Source: Halorhodospira halophila (GTDB taxonomy: Bacteria > Pseudomonadota > Gammaproteobacteria > Nitrococcales > Halorhodospiraceae). Taken from it: 64,000 nt of DNA. Shown here in pieces: positions 9,030-18,895 of the stretch. A program made the position numbers and the translations under genes. The notes under the pieces were generated by a model. It did no database searches, had not been told where the DNA came from, and saw only the letters and a list, made by a program, of their open reading frames with translations. The stretch is from positions 186,001-250,000 of the forward strand of contig NZ_NHSN01000025.1 of assembly GCF_016653405.1 (NCBI RefSeq), read 5' to 3'. Position 1 is the first letter of the stretch. Each line of letters opens with the position of its first letter.

Positions 9030-10310
9030 CTACCGGCTCAGGAGCCCGGCGACGACCTCGGGCGCCGAGGGAAAATACGCGTGGAAGTAGGTCGCCGTCA
9101 GGCTGCCGACCCGGTAGACGCCCTCGGCCGGGCTGCCGCTGCGCCGCACGGTTTGCTCCGTGGGCTCCAGGGCCGTCTCCAGCCGCGAGTGGTGGAAGGT
9201 GTGGCCGCGCAGCTCGCCCTCCGGGCGGGACAGGCTCTGCAGGCCGATGCCCGTCAGCCGCCCGGCCATCTCGGCACGCCCCGCGAGGAGGCCGAGCATC
9301 GGGTGCTCGACGCCCTCGCCATCGACCAGCGACTCGGCGCAGTACATCAGACCGCCGCACTCGGCGAGGGTCGGCCGGCCCGCCGCGTGGTGCTCGCCGA
9401 TGGCGGCCCGCATCCCGTCGTTGGCGGCCAGGGTGGCGGCGTACAGCTCCGGGTAGCCGCCGGGCAGCCAGAGGGCATCGCAGGGGGGCAGCGTCGCATC
9501 GCGCAGCGGCGAGAAGGGCACCACCTCGGCCCCCATCGCCTCCAGCAACTCGAGGTTGGCCCGGTAAGCAAAGGCAAAGGCGGCATCCCGGGCCACCGCG
9601 ATCCGCTGCCCATGCAGCCGCCGGGGCGGAGCCGGCGGCGCCTCGCCGTGCAGGGCGACCGGGGGCGGCAGGCGGTCCACGCCGGCCTCGGCAAGCACCG
9701 CTGCGGCCGCATCCAGGCGTGCATCCAGATCGGCCACCTCGCCGGCCTGGACCAGTCCGAGGTGGCGGTCGGGTACGTGCAGGGCCTCGTCGCGGGGCAC
9801 CGCCCCGAGCCATTCCACCCCCTCGGGCAGGCTGCCGGCGAGCATGCGCGCATGCCCCGGACTCCCCACCCGGTTGGCGATGGCCCCGATCACCCGCACG
9901 TCATCGCGGTGGCGGGCCAGTCCACTGACCACGGCCCCGAAGGTCTCGGCCATGGCCCGGGCGTCGATCACCACCGCCACCGGCAGGCCGGCCAGGGCGG
10001 CCAGATCGGCACTGGAGGGGTCGCCATCGAAGAGCCCCATGGACCCCTCGACGAGGATCAGGTCGGCCTCGCGCGCGGCCTCGGCCAGGCGCCAGCGGCA
10101 CTCGGCCTCGCCGGTCATCCACGGGTGGAGCTGGTAGACCGGCGCCCCGCTGGCCCGCTCCTGGACCATCGGATCCAGGTAATCCGGGCCGTGCTTGAAC
10201 ACCCGCACCCGGCGCCCGGCATTGCGGTGCAGCCGGGCGAGCGCCGCGGTGATCATCGACTTGCCCTGGCCGGAGCCCGGGGCGGCGATCAGCAGCGCGG
10301 GGACCGTCAT
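9030..10310 (-). CDS. cobB: Cobyrinic acid a,c-diamide synthase
   Basis: A 426-residue amidotransferase with a P-loop (APGSGQGKSMI, residues 9-19), the segment FKHGPDYLDP, and a C-terminal glutaminase domain with LAECGGLMYC carrying the nucleophilic Cys. It amidates the a and c side chains of cobyrinic or hydrogenobyrinic acid. A longer in-frame ATG exists (10463), but that extension lies inside the stress-protein gene and lacks family similarity. The ATG at 10310 gives the canonical N-terminus MTVPALLIAAPGSGQGKS. It starts 11 bases after the stop of the stress-protein gene, so the SulP-stress protein-cobBOQ genes may share a transcript. A paralogue specialised for siroheme, DsrN, is at 61001-62413. 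Confidence 0.94.
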   Translation of the reverse strand: MTVPALLIAAPGSGQGKSMITAALARLHRNAGRRVRVFKHGPDYLDPMVQERASGAPVYQLHPWMTGEAECRWRLAEAAREADLILVEGSMGLFDGDPSSADLAALAGLPVAVVIDARAMAETFGAVVSGLARHRDDVRVIGAIANRVGSPGHARMLAGSLPEGVEWLGAVPRDEALHVPDRHLGLVQAGEVADLDARLDAAAAVLAEAGVDRLPPPVALHGEAPPAPPRRLHGQRIAVARDAAFAFAYRANLELLEAMGAEVVPFSPLRDATLPPCDALWLPGGYPELYAATLAANDGMRAAIGEHHAAGRPTLAECGGLMYCAESLVDGEGVEHPMLGLLAGRAEMAGRLTGIGLQSLSRPEGELRGHTFHHSRLETALEPTEQTVRRSGSPAEGVYRVGSLTATYFHAYFPSAPEVVAGLLSR

Positions 10311-10321
10311 TGCCCGAAACC

Positions 10322-11173
10322 CTAGCGCAGGATGAGCAGCGGCGTGCTCGAGCGCATGATCATGTGGGTGGTCGTGCTGCCGACAAAGAACCGGCGCAAC
10401 CGCGAGTGGCCGTAGGCGCCCATGGCCATCAGGTGGATATCCTGCTCCTTGCGGTAGTTGCACACCGTCTCGTCGATCCCGCCGGGACGGACCTCGGCGT
10501 GGACCGTGAAACCGGCCGCCTCCAGCTGCTGACGCGGGGCGAGCAACCGCTCGCGGTTGACCTCGGTATCGGCGTCAACCAGGAGCAGGTGCGCCTCGAG
10601 CCCCTGGAGCAGCGGGCTCTCGGTGATGCGATCGACCACCTTCTGGGCCGCCGGGCTGCCGTCGTAAGCGATCAGGAAGCGTTCCGGCTCGCGGAAGGCC
10701 AGCGGCGCCACCAGGATCGGCTTCTGCACCCGGCGGATGGTGCTCTCCAGGTGGCTGCCGATATGCTGCTCTTCGGCGTCGCCGTCCTCGCCCTGCTTGC
10801 CGAGCACCAGCAGGCGCATCTCCTCCTGCGCCTTGTCCAGCACATCGGTCACCTCGCCGTTGCGCAGCAGCCGCCCGGGGTTCTCGATGCCCTGTTCCCG
10901 GGCGCGGCTCATGGCATCCTCGAGGATGGCGCGCGCCTGCTCGCGTGCGAGCCTACCCCGCTGCTCCTCAAGCTGCACCATCTCGTCGAGGAGGTTTTCC
11001 CGCACCCCGAAGGTCAGATTGCCGCTGAGATCCGCCTCGCGCTCACCGTGCGGGTTGCGAAAGGCGTGCAGGAACGTCAACGGCGCCTGCAGGCGCCGTG
11101 CGGCCCAGACCGCGTGATCGCAGACGGAGGGCGACGAGCGGGATCCGTCGACGCTGGCGATGATTTTGCTCAT
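10322..11173 (-). CDS. Tandem-domain universal stress protein
   Basis: A 283-residue cytoplasmic protein made of two USP (Rossmann-like) domains, about residues 1-150 and 155-283. The second domain has the ATP-binding signature in MGAYGHSRLRRFFVGSTT. The ATG is directly after the SulP transporter gene, 22 bases away, so the two are probably co-transcribed. USPs next to transporters are common, often as ATP-dependent regulators of transport or of stress survival. The partner here is inferred from the neighbourhood only. Confidence 0.9.
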   Translation of the reverse strand: MSKIIASVDGSRSSPSVCDHAVWAARRLQAPLTFLHAFRNPHGEREADLSGNLTFGVRENLLDEMVQLEEQRGRLAREQARAILEDAMSRAREQGIENPGRLLRNGEVTDVLDKAQEEMRLLVLGKQGEDGDAEEQHIGSHLESTIRRVQKPILVAPLAFREPERFLIAYDGSPAAQKVVDRITESPLLQGLEAHLLLVDADTEVNRERLLAPRQQLEAAGFTVHAEVRPGGIDETVCNYRKEQDIHLMAMGAYGHSRLRRFFVGSTTTHMIMRSSTPLLILR

Positions 11174-11195
11174 GGTCGTTGACTCCTTGCCCGGC

Positions 11196-12689
11196 TCAGT
11201 GACCCATCAACCGCTCGACGGCATCCGGCTCGTTGTGGACCGCGTAGCGATCGACGATGGTCGCCGTCGCCTCGTTCATGCCGACCACGTCCACCGCGAC
11301 GCCTTCGCGGCGGAAGTTTATGACGACCCGATCCAGCGCGGCCACCGACGTGATGTCCCAGAAATGGGCCCGGGTTAGATCGATGGTGACGGTGTCCAGG
11401 TCCTCACCGAAATCGAAGGACTTGCGGAAACGCTCCGCCGAGGCGAAAAAGACCTGGCCGACCACCTCGTAGCGGCGGTGCAGCGTCTGGTCGTCAGGCA
11501 GGCTCTGCACATCCGAGCGCACGTACATGAAGCGGCTGACCTTGTTGGCGAAGAACAGCGCCGCGAGCAGGACGCCGGTGAGCACGCCGATGGCCAGGTT
11601 ATGCGTGAGCACCGTTACGGCCACGGTGCTGATCATGACGATGTTGGTACTCATCGGGTGCTTGGGCAGATCCCGGATCGAGGCCCAGCTGAAAGTGCCA
11701 ATAGAGACCATGATCATCACCGCCACCAGCGCCGCCATCGGGATCATCTCCAGCAGCGGGGTCAGAAAGACCACGAGGATCAGCAGCACCAGGCCGGCGA
11801 CCAGCGACGACAGCCGCCCCCGCCCGCCGGATTTCACATTGATCACGGACTGGCCGATCATCGCACAGCCGGCCATGCCCCCCAGGCTGCCCGCGGCGAT
11901 GTTGGCGATACCCTGCCCCTTGCACTCGCGGTCGCGGTCGGTCTCCGTATCGGTCAGGTTGTCCACGATCCCCTGGGTCATCATGGACTCCAGCAGCCCC
12001 ACCACGGTCAACGCCAGCGCATAGGGGAGGATGATCCAGAGCGTCTCCAGGTTCAGCGGGACATCCGGCCAGAGGAACACCGGCAGGGTGTCCGGCAGCT
12101 TGCCCATGTCCCCCACGGTGGGGATGTCCATGCCGAGGAACCAGGCCAGCGTGGTCAGGACGACGATGGTCACCAGCGGGGACGGCACCATCCGGGTCAG
12201 ATACGGGAACAGGTAAAGGATCGCCAGACCGCCGACAACCATCGGGTAGACGGTCCACGGCACATCGATCAGCTCCGGGATCTGCGCCATAAAGATCAAG
12301 ATGGCCAGAGCATTGACGAAACCGGTCATCACCGAGTTCGAGATGAAACGCATCAACTGCCCGACCCGCAGATAGCCGGCGATGATCTGCAGCACGCCGG
12401 TCAACAGGGTCGCCGCCAGCAGATACTCCAGCCCGTGCTCCTTGACCAGGGTGACCATCAGCAGCGCCATCGCCGCGGTGGCCGCCGAGATCATCCCCGG
12501 CCGCCCGCCGGTGAAGGCGATCACGACCGCGATGCAGAAGGAGGCGTAGAGGCCGACCTGCGGGTCCACACCGGCGATGATGGAGAAGGCGATGGCCTCG
12601 GGGATCAGGGCCAGTGCCACCACGATGCCGGCGAGCACGTCGCCCCGGATGTTGCCGAACCACTCCCGCTTGAGCCTGCTCCAGTCCAT
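11196..12689 (-). CDS. SulP-family anion transporter with STAS domain
   Basis: About 497 residues: an N-terminal membrane domain of some 11-14 helices and a C-terminal STAS domain (about 400-497, [21 protein letters not shown]). The early [24 protein letters not shown] is the SulP/SLC26 signature. Family members carry sulfate, bicarbonate or other anions. In a sulfate-producing phototroph, sulfate export or bicarbonate uptake are both reasonable, and the sequence alone does not decide. A TTG start at 12701 is possible, but GGGGAACGGA lies just before the ATG at 12689. The universal stress protein follows in the same operon. Confidence 0.9.
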   Translation of the reverse strand: MDWSRLKREWFGNIRGDVLAGIVVALALIPEAIAFSIIAGVDPQVGLYASFCIAVVIAFTGGRPGMISAATAAMALLMVTLVKEHGLEYLLAATLLTGVLQIIAGYLRVGQLMRFISNSVMTGFVNALAILIFMAQIPELIDVPWTVYPMVVGGLAILYLFPYLTRMVPSPLVTIVVLTTLAWFLGMDIPTVGDMGKLPDTLPVFLWPDVPLNLETLWIILPYALALTVVGLLESMMTQGIVDNLTDTETDRDRECKGQGIANIAAGSLGGMAGCAMIGQSVINVKSGGRGRLSSLVAGLVLLILVVFLTPLLEMIPMAALVAVMIMVSIGTFSWASIRDLPKHPMSTNIVMISTVAVTVLTHNLAIGVLTGVLLAALFFANKVSRFMYVRSDVQSLPDDQTLHRRYEVVGQVFFASAERFRKSFDFGEDLDTVTIDLTRAHFWDITSVAALDRVVINFRREGVAVDVVGMNEATATIVDRYAVHNEPDAVERLMGH

Positions 12690-12963
12690 TCCGTTCCCCA
12701 AGTCACCAGACCATTACGCCCCCTTTCGGACCGCTCCAGGACCGAGGGCTCGTACGCAATACGAAACCGCGATGGTGCGCTCACGGGCCGGGCCCGGAGC
12801 CTGGATGCCGCGAATCACCAGCAGACCCGGAAGGGCCCGCCACCAAGGAGGGCGCTGTTCGTGCCAATCGCGAAAGGGCGAGGATCCTACCAGCCCTGGG
12901 GGGGCGAATGACAGACGGAGACCTCCGCGAAGCGCACCGCACCCTCGCCGGCGGGCACACGGA

Positions 12964-12993
12964 TTGACGGCACATGCCCTGCGGCCGGATACT
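12964..12993 (+). promoter_or_regulatory. Predicted sigma-70 promoter of the orphan parA
   Basis: TTGACG at 12964-12969 and GATACT at 12988-12993 are 18 bases apart and resemble -35 and -10 hexamers. Transcription would begin near 13000, about 50 bases before the GTG start of the ParA-like gene. The rest of the 12690-13051 gap shows no gene that I can support. Confidence 0.55.
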
Positions 12994-12995
12994 TA

Positions 12996-13010
12996 CCGGC
13001 AATTTGCCGG
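12996..13010. repeat. Perfect palindrome at the predicted parA transcription start
   Basis: CCGGCAATTTGCCGG has 7-base arms around one central base. It sits 2 bases after the predicted -10 and overlaps the expected start point, so it is well placed for a repressor, possibly the ParA-like protein itself. The binding role is inference. Confidence 0.5.
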
Positions 13011-13051
13011 CGATCCGTCCAACCGGTGGCAACACGGAGCGGGAGGCAAGC

Positions 13052-13843
13052 GTGAACCGCGTGATCTTTAATCAGAAAGGCGGGGTGGGCAAATCCACCA
13101 TCACCTGCAACCTGGCCGCCATCAGCGCCGCCTCCGGGTTGCGGACGCTGGTGGTCGACTCCGACCCGCAGGGCAACTCCTCGCAGTATCTGCTCGGCGC
13201 CGATGCCGACGCGTGCGAGTCCACCATCGCCGACTTCTACGCCTCGACCCTGGGTTTCCGTCTCGGCCCCCGCAAGCCGGCGGATCTCGATCAGTTCATC
13301 ACCGAGACCCCGTTCGAGAACCTCTCGATCCTGCCGGCCAACCGGGAGTTGGAGGCGCTGCAGAACAAGCTGGAGGCGCGCTACAAGATCTACAAGCTGC
13401 GCGACGCCCTCTCCAGCCTGCAGACCCCATTCGACGCCATCTACATCGATACCCCGCCGGCACTGAATTTCTTCAGCCGCTCGGCGCTGATCGCCGCGCA
13501 ACGCTGCCTGATCCCCTTCGACTGCGACGACTTCTCCCGCCGTGCGCTCTACGAGCTCGTCGAGCACCTGGAAGAGATCCGCGAGGATCACAACGAGGCG
13601 CTGCGGGTCGAGGGCATCGTGGTCAACCAGTTCCAGCCCAGCGCCAATCTGCCCCGGCAGCTGGTCGAGGAACTGATCAACGAGGAACTGCCCATCCTCG
13701 CCCCCCACCTGAACACCTCGGTCAAGGTCCGCGAATCGCACCAGAACGCCCAGCCGCTGATTCACTGGGCGCCGAGGCACAAGCTCACCGGACAGTTCCG
13801 CGAACTCTACGAGAACCTCAACGGCGCGACGGTGGCCTGCTAG
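13052..13843 (+). CDS. Orphan ParA-family ATPase
   Basis: A 263-residue P-loop ATPase with the deviant Walker A motif KGGVGKST (residues 9-16, including the signature Lys), switch I DSDPQGN and Walker B YIDTPPAL. An in-frame ATG at 12974 is upstream of the likely transcription start. The GTG at 13052 has GGGAGG seven bases before it and gives the normal family N-terminus, so I chose it. No parB or parS-like repeats are nearby, so it is not an ordinary chromosome-partition pair. Orphan ParA proteins position cargo such as chemotaxis arrays, carboxysomes or gas vesicles. Its cargo cannot be told from the neighbours (a DUF188 gene and fluoride channels). Confidence 0.88.
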   Translation: MNRVIFNQKGGVGKSTITCNLAAISAASGLRTLVVDSDPQGNSSQYLLGADADACESTIADFYASTLGFRLGPRKPADLDQFITETPFENLSILPANRELEALQNKLEARYKIYKLRDALSSLQTPFDAIYIDTPPALNFFSRSALIAAQRCLIPFDCDDFSRRALYELVEHLEEIREDHNEALRVEGIVVNQFQPSANLPRQLVEELINEELPILAPHLNTSVKVRESHQNAQPLIHWAPRHKLTGQFRELYENLNGATVAC

Positions 13844-13854
13844 GGCGCGCCCGG

Positions 13855-14310
13855 CTACCCGTCCGTCCCGCGGCGGGCCAGAATCCGGTCGAGTTGGTTG
13901 GCGAAGGCCTGGCGGTCACGCTGGCTCAGCGCCGCCGCCCCACCGGTCTCCACCCCGCTGGCGCGCATAGTATCCATGAAATCACGCATATTCAGGCGCT
14001 CCCGGATGGTGGCGGGCGTGTAGAGCTCGCCACGGGGGTTGAGCGCCTGGGCGCCGGCCTCGATGACCTCGGCGGCCAGCGGGATGTCGCCGGTGATGAC
14101 CAGATCCCCCGCTGCCACCTGGCGGACGATCTCATGATCGGCGACGTCAAAGCCGGGCGCCACCTGGACGGCGCGGATATGCTTGCACGGCGGCACCCGG
14201 ATCGGGTGGTTGGCCACCAGCGTCAACGGCACTTCCGTGCGCTGGGCGGCGCGAAAGAGGATCTCCTTGATCGCGCCCGGGCAGGCATCCGCATCGACCC
14301 AGATCTTCAC
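13855..14310 (-). CDS. YaiI/YqxD-family (DUF188/UPF0178) protein
   Basis: A 151-residue protein starting [16 protein letters not shown], the hallmark of the UPF0178 family, with [18 protein letters not shown] and a C-terminal segment [17 protein letters not shown]. The fold resembles PIN/NYN nucleases and acidic residues near the N-terminus could hold metal. No firm function is known. The GTG start is preceded by GGAGG. It is convergent with the ParA gene, leaving 11 bases between the two stops. Confidence 0.92.
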   Translation of the reverse strand: MKIWVDADACPGAIKEILFRAAQRTEVPLTLVANHPIRVPPCKHIRAVQVAPGFDVADHEIVRQVAAGDLVITGDIPLAAEVIEAGAQALNPRGELYTPATIRERLNMRDFMDTMRASGVETGGAAALSQRDRQAFANQLDRILARRGTDG

Positions 14311-14340
14311 AGTGTCCTCCAGGCAGGTTCCGTATCGGTC

Positions 14341-14748
14341 TCAGGAGGCGGCCGGCCATCGAGCCTGGAGCCACCGCGCCACTCCAGCGTAACCGATCGC
14401 CACCGCCGCCAGGCAGAGGACCGTGGTGGCTAGCACATTGGCGCCGGCAAGAGCGGGCGCCCGCTCGAGGAGGGTCAGCGTCTCCAGGTTGAAGATGGAG
14501 AACGTGGTGAACCCGCCGCAGAAGCCGTTCACGGCGAACTGCCGCCAGTGGGTGGGCAGCGTCCGCTCCGCCGGATCCGCCGCCGCCCAGGCCGCCACGG
14601 CACCGATGAGCAGCGAGCCGAGGGTGTTCACCAGCAGGGTTCCCCCAGGGAAGGCCACCCAGCCGGCCACCTGCATCAACCGGTCCACGCCGTAACGGCT
14701 CAACCCGCCGAGGGCGCTGCCGGCGGCGACCCAGAGGGTGATCCTCAT
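14341..14748 (-). CDS. crcB: Fluoride channel subunit (Fluc/CrcB), second of a pair
   Basis: A 135-residue, four-helix membrane protein. It has a glycine-rich first segment (GSALGGLSRYGVDR), GTLLVNTLGSLLIG with the channel Asn, and NGFCGGFTTFSIFNLETL with the Phe-box and sodium-site region of Fluc channels. It exports fluoride passively. The start overlaps the stop of the other crcB as ATGA. Paired non-identical genes usually assemble as an antiparallel heterodimer, unlike single-gene homodimers. A longer in-frame ATG (15033) lies inside the first crcB and is not used. Confidence 0.92.
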   Translation of the reverse strand: MRITLWVAAGSALGGLSRYGVDRLMQVAGWVAFPGGTLLVNTLGSLLIGAVAAWAAADPAERTLPTHWRQFAVNGFCGGFTTFSIFNLETLTLLERAPALAGANVLATTVLCLAAVAIGYAGVARWLQARWPAAS

Positions 14749-15152
14749 GAGCCGCCTCCGGCGATCCACGCCCCCGCCTGCAACCCGGCCCAGGCGCCCG
14801 CCAGGGTCAGCGCCAGGGTGGCGGCGATGTTCCCCACGGCACGGACCCCGCTGCCCGTCCGGGCGAGGGTGTAGGTCTGCAGGGCGAAGGAGGAGACCGT
14901 GGTGTAGCTGCCGCAGAAGCCGATCAGCAGCAGCCCTTCCAGCGTGGCGAATCCACCGCCCGTGGCGGCGAGCACAGCGGCCAGCACCCCGGCGAGCAGC
15001 GCCCCGGTGACGTTGACCACCAGCGTCCCCCAAGGGAAGGCCTCGCCCAGGCGCCGGTTGACCGCCGCCGCCCCCCAGAAACGGCCCACCCCGCCGAGGG
15101 CACTGCCCACGGCCACCGCCAGCGCACCGGCCATACCCGCCGAGGATGCCAT
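14745..15152 (-). CDS. crcB: Fluoride channel subunit (Fluc/CrcB), first of a pair
   Basis: A 135-residue four-helix protein with GSALGGVGRFWGAA, GTLVVNVTGALLAG and LIGFCGSYTTVSSFALQT, matching the Fluc signatures. Its gene overlaps the second crcB by four bases, so the two are made together, presumably as a heterodimer. I looked for a fluoride riboswitch upstream (15153-15320) and could not recognise one. What lies there is the stump of a Phd-like antitoxin gene. Confidence 0.92.
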   Translation of the reverse strand: MASSAGMAGALAVAVGSALGGVGRFWGAAAVNRRLGEAFPWGTLVVNVTGALLAGVLAAVLAATGGGFATLEGLLLIGFCGSYTTVSSFALQTYTLARTGSGVRAVGNIAATLALTLAGAWAGLQAGAWIAGGGS

Positions 15153-15166
15153 GGCTCAGGCCGCCC

Positions 15167-15241
15167 TCAGGGTGCGAATCCCGTACTGGCGGATCCGCTC
15201 AAGAGCTGGGACTTGGCCTCATGAATGTTGACCTGTTTCAT
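15167..15241 (-). pseudogene. Truncated Phd/YefM-type antitoxin gene
   Basis: On the minus strand an ATG at 15241 opens MKQVNIHEAKSQL, which matches the beginning of Phd/YefM antitoxins (consensus like MxxVNIHEAKxxLSxLL). After residue 13 the similarity stops and the frame reads LSGSASTGFAP, then TGA. Only 24 codons remain, against about 80 in intact relatives, and no toxin gene is present. The start of crcB lies 14 bases after the stop. This looks like the 5' remnant of a toxin-antitoxin operon left by a deletion or by integration of the crcB pair. The piece is too short for certainty. Confidence 0.6.
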
Positions 15242-15323
15242 CGCACACCGGTATTCGCTAAGTCGGACTAGGCTATACGCCGCGGCCAGGGCCGGACAAC
15301 GCCGCTGCGCCCCGGCGGCCCGG

Positions 15324-16529
15324 TCAGCGGCGCACGCTCAGCCGCCCTCCGTCGGCCAGTTCTCGGGGCGGGTGCACCACTACCTCGGCGCCGGCCTCCA
15401 AGCCCGAGTGGACCCGGGTCAGACGGGCACCGCGTTCGCCGATGGTCACCGGCTGCAGCCGCGCCCGCCCCTGCTCGACCACGAAGACCGCCCAGCCGTC
15501 GTCGTGGCGGAACAGGGCGCTGGTCGGCACCCGCAGCACGTCCTCCGCCGACCAGAGCACGAAGACCGCGTTGACCCGGTAGCCATCGCCAAGGCGCGCC
15601 CACGCCTGCCGGGGCGAGGCGAGATCGGCGATGACCCGCACCCGCCGCTCCTCCACGCCGAGGGCGGTGATGTACTCGAAACCGTAGGGCTCCACCCGGC
15701 GGACCACGGCCTCCAGGGGCTCGGCCTCGCCCCAGCGTTCCAGGCGCACCAGCATCCCGGGGGCGATGCGCACCGCATCCGCCGAGCGCACCTCGACCTC
15801 CACCTCCAGCCGGGCGAGATCGGCCAGCTCCAGGATCGGATCACCGGGCTGCACCACCCGGGCGCTCTCGAAGTGGCGCTGGAGGATCACGCCGTCGATG
15901 GGGGCACGCAGACGGATCGGCTCGGCAGCGCCGGCGTCCAGGGCCTCCTCCCCTTCCCAGCGCAGGACCGCCTGGGCCTGATCCCGCTGGGCCTCGGCGC
16001 TGGCCACCCGGAACTGCGCCGAGCGCCAGGCCGCCTGGGTCTGCCGGCGCTCGGCGTCGGCCCGCTCCACGCTCCGCTCCGAGACCGCCCCCTCCTCGCC
16101 CAGGGTCGCCAGACGGCGGTACTCATCGGCCGCCGATTCCGCCGTCGCCCGGGCCGCCTCGGCCTCCTCGCGGGCCGCCTCCAGCGCCGAGCGCGCGGCC
16201 TCCAGCTGGGCCCGGGCCTGCTCCCGGGCCCGCGCGTCGAGCACCGGGACGGCCATCGGGTCGAGGGTGGCGAGGACCTGCCCGGCCTCGACCCGATCCC
16301 CGGGCTCGGGAGTGACCCGCCGGGCCTGGGCCGTTGCCGGGGCGGAGAGGAGATAGCGATCGGCCACGCGGGTCTTGCCCTCCTCCTCCAGGGTGACCTC
16401 CAGGGCGCCGCGGCTGACCGCCTCGGTGTCCACGAGGATTGGCGCCGGCCGCAGCACCAGGACCAGCAGGCCGATGACTGCGACCCCGGCCAGGGTCCAT
16501 GCGATGACGGCTTTCCAGCGTGGCTGCAT
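15324..16529 (-). CDS. Periplasmic adaptor (HlyD/MacA-like) of an ABC export system
   Basis: A 401-residue membrane-fusion protein: an N-terminal membrane anchor (about residues 8-27), a split lipoyl domain (around APATAQARRVTPEPGDRVEAG and APIDGVIL), a long alpha-helical hairpin rich in Ala/Glu/Arg (about 85-200) and a C-terminal beta-barrel region. The open frame extends far upstream, but the ATG at 16529 is two bases after the permease stop, follows a GAGGGAGTAGGG ribosome site and gives a standard N-terminus. With the permease and ATPase upstream it forms a MacAB-like three-gene operon. The exported substrate is unknown. Confidence 0.87.
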   Translation of the reverse strand: MQPRWKAVIAWTLAGVAVIGLLVLVLRPAPILVDTEAVSRGALEVTLEEEGKTRVADRYLLSAPATAQARRVTPEPGDRVEAGQVLATLDPMAVPVLDARAREQARAQLEAARSALEAAREEAEAARATAESAADEYRRLATLGEEGAVSERSVERADAERRQTQAAWRSAQFRVASAEAQRDQAQAVLRWEGEEALDAGAAEPIRLRAPIDGVILQRHFESARVVQPGDPILELADLARLEVEVEVRSADAVRIAPGMLVRLERWGEAEPLEAVVRRVEPYGFEYITALGVEERRVRVIADLASPRQAWARLGDGYRVNAVFVLWSAEDVLRVPTSALFRHDDGWAVFVVEQGRARLQPVTIGERGARLTRVHSGLEAGAEVVVHPPRELADGGRLSVRR

Positions 16530-16531
16530 CC

Positions 16532-18895
16532 CTACTCCCTCGATTTCAGGGCCTCGACCATGTCCAGGCGATCCAGCCGGCGCCGCACCACCCAGGCCGA
16601 GAGAGCGGCGACGCCGAGCAGGACCAGGGTAGCCAACGCCATGCCGGCCACCGACGGGATCATGGGGACCCGGTAGAGCTCCGACTCCGCCGCCTGGACG
16701 ATGATGGCGTAGAGGTAGTGGCCGATCACGAACCCGATGGGCAGGGCGGCGGCGATCAGCACCGCCTGCTCGCCGAGGAGCAGATAGGCGATCTCGCGCC
16801 GGGTGAAGCCGAGCACCCGCAGGCTGGCCAGCTCGCGCCCGCGCTCGGCCAGTGCGATCCGGGCGTTGTTGTAGACCACCCCGAAGGCGATGGCACCGGC
16901 GAGCAGCGTGGTCATCGCCGCGGTGGCCATCATCGTGCCGGCCACGTTCTCCTCGAAGTTGCGCATGGCGGCATCGGCCTCGGTGGCCCCGGCCACCCGC
17001 GGGCGGCGGTCGAGCTCGCACAGCAGGGGGCCGCGCTCCTGCCCGGCAAGACCCAGCCAGGCCCCGGAGATCGCCTCGCCCTCGCCGAGGAGCCGATTGA
17101 GTGCGTCCAGCTCCATGTAGACCGACACCCCCAGGTACTCGGCGATCACCCCGCTGACCGGGACCTCCAGCGTCTGCCGCCGCCCCTCGAGCACACGGAT
17201 CTCCAGCGTATCCCCGGGCCCGACCCGCAGCTGCTCGGCCAGGTAATCCGTCAGCAGCACCCCCTCCCCGGGCAGCGGAACCGTACGCAGGTCGGTATCG
17301 AGCAGCCGGCGCAGGTCCGCATCCGGCTCCAGGCCCAGCACCGCCATGCGGTGGCTGCGGTGCCCGAAGGCGACCTCCGCCGCCACCTGGCGAAACGGCT
17401 CGGCGCGATCGACACCGGGCAACCCGGCAAGCTCGTGGATCACCTTGCGCGAGGTCGTCTCGTAGAAGGAGACCGTCACGTCATCGCGCTGAACCAGGTT
17501 GAACTGGACGTCGATCATGGTGTTGAGCGCGTTGCGCTGATACGGGCCGATCATCAGGATCGCCACGGCCAGGGCGATCCCCACGGTGGCCAGCCCGGCG
17601 CGCAGGGGACGGCGCTCGAGACCGCGCAGGATCATCCGCGTCGGCTGGCTGAACCAGCGCTGCAGCCCAAGGCGCTCGATCAGTGTAGGCCGATAGGTCG
17701 GCGGCGGCTCCGGGCGCATCGCCTCCGCCGGCGGCAGCCGCGCAGCACGCCGGACCGCCAGCCACGTCCCGAGCAGCGCCGAGAGCGTGGTCACCGCCGC
17801 GGCGATGGCGACCACCGGCGGCTGAAGCCGGAACTCGAGGAAGGGGAAGCGGAAGAAGCCGGCGTAGATCTCGGCCAGCTGCACCCCCAGCCAGTACCCG
17901 GCCGCCACCCCGGCGAGCACCCCGAGCACGACGATGAGCAGCACCAGCCGGACGTAGTGCCCGGCGATGGCCAGCCGCGAGTAGCCGAAGGCCTTCAGGG
18001 CGCCGATGATCTCGCGCTGCGTGGCCACCAGGCGGCTGACCACCACATTGAGCAGGAAGGCGGCCACGCCGAGGAAGATCGTCGGGATCACGTAGGCCAG
18101 GTTGGCCAGCTGGGTCAGTTCGTCCTCGAGCAGAGCGTGGGAGAGCTGATCCCCGCGGTCGTGGGCGCCGCGCCCGCCCCAGGGCTCCAGTAGGCGGTCC
18201 ACGGCCTCGATGACGTCACCGGGCCGGGCGCCATGCTGCAGGGTGAGCAGCAGGTCGTTGAAGGCCCCGTCCATGTCGTAGGCCGCGGCCAGGGCCCGGC
18301 GATTCATCCACAGGATGCCGTAGCGCTCGTAGTCGGGGAGGATCTCACCCGGGCGGATCTGATAGATGAACTCCGGCGAGACCGCCACGCCGACCACCTC
18401 CAGGCGCTGGTAGCGGCCGCGGATGATCGCCGCCAGGTCATCGCCGGGACCCAACCCATGGGCCTCGGCGAAGGCGTCACTGACCACCACCTCGGCCTCG
18501 CGGTCCGGCTCCGGCAGCCGCCCCTGGCGCAGGTGGAGGCGGTTCATGTCCGGCTGGCGGCCCTCGGGCAAGGAGAGGATGCGCCCGGTCACCGGGTTGT
18601 CGTAGCCGGGGACGTCCAGGTTGGCCGCGGTGACCACGCGGTCCTCCACGCGCTGGACGCCGTCGATCCGTTCGATCTCCGTCACCAGGCCCCGGGGGGC
18701 CCGCTCGGCGCTGGCGAAGAGATCCGCGAAGCGGTACTCCTGGTAGAAGGCGTCGCGGGTCTCGGTCAGGGCAAAGAGCGCGGTGAGGAACATCATCAGC
18801 GTCGCCACGCCGCCGGCGATGACCACGGCAATGGCGATCACCTGCCCACGCAGAGTCACCAGCTCGCGCAGCAGCTTGCGGGTGAGCGCGCTCAC
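16532..18895 (-). CDS. ABC transporter permease with two FtsX domains
   Basis: A 787-residue inner-membrane protein. A first helix (about 17-40) and a large periplasmic domain are followed by a three-helix FtsX block (about 270-385), a linker, a further helix with a second periplasmic domain (about 430-640), and a last three-helix FtsX block (about 660-775). This tandem arrangement is found in permeases related to YbbP/LolCE. The GTG start overlaps the ATPase stop as GTGA. Members take part in lipoprotein or lipid movement or efflux. The adaptor gene that follows favours export of a hydrophobic compound, which is inference. Confidence 0.88.
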   Translation of the reverse strand: MSALTRKLLRELVTLRGQVIAIAVVIAGGVATLMMFLTALFALTETRDAFYQEYRFADLFASAERAPRGLVTEIERIDGVQRVEDRVVTAANLDVPGYDNPVTGRILSLPEGRQPDMNRLHLRQGRLPEPDREAEVVVSDAFAEAHGLGPGDDLAAIIRGRYQRLEVVGVAVSPEFIYQIRPGEILPDYERYGILWMNRRALAAAYDMDGAFNDLLLTLQHGARPGDVIEAVDRLLEPWGGRGAHDRGDQLSHALLEDELTQLANLAYVIPTIFLGVAAFLLNVVVSRLVATQREIIGALKAFGYSRLAIAGHYVRLVLLIVVLGVLAGVAAGYWLGVQLAEIYAGFFRFPFLEFRLQPPVVAIAAAVTTLSALLGTWLAVRRAARLPPAEAMRPEPPPTYRPTLIERLGLQRWFSQPTRMILRGLERRPLRAGLATVGIALAVAILMIGPYQRNALNTMIDVQFNLVQRDDVTVSFYETTSRKVIHELAGLPGVDRAEPFRQVAAEVAFGHRSHRMAVLGLEPDADLRRLLDTDLRTVPLPGEGVLLTDYLAEQLRVGPGDTLEIRVLEGRRQTLEVPVSGVIAEYLGVSVYMELDALNRLLGEGEAISGAWLGLAGQERGPLLCELDRRPRVAGATEADAAMRNFEENVAGTMMATAAMTTLLAGAIAFGVVYNNARIALAERGRELASLRVLGFTRREIAYLLLGEQAVLIAAALPIGFVIGHYLYAIIVQAAESELYRVPMIPSVAGMALATLVLLGVAALSAWVVRRRLDRLDMVEALKSRE

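Noticed and set aside
8406-10325. A 639-residue plus-strand frame opposite cobO and cobB
   Set aside because: It is a GC-driven shadow of two well-supported cobalamin genes and has no ribosome site or domain.
11478-12911. A 477-residue plus-strand frame opposite the SulP transporter
   Set aside because: It is rich in His, Gln, Arg and Gly with no domain. SulP on the other strand has full family motifs.
15153-15323. Possible fluoride riboswitch before the crcB pair
   Set aside because: I could not find the conserved pseudoknot blocks on the minus strand. The stretch contains the antitoxin stump instead.
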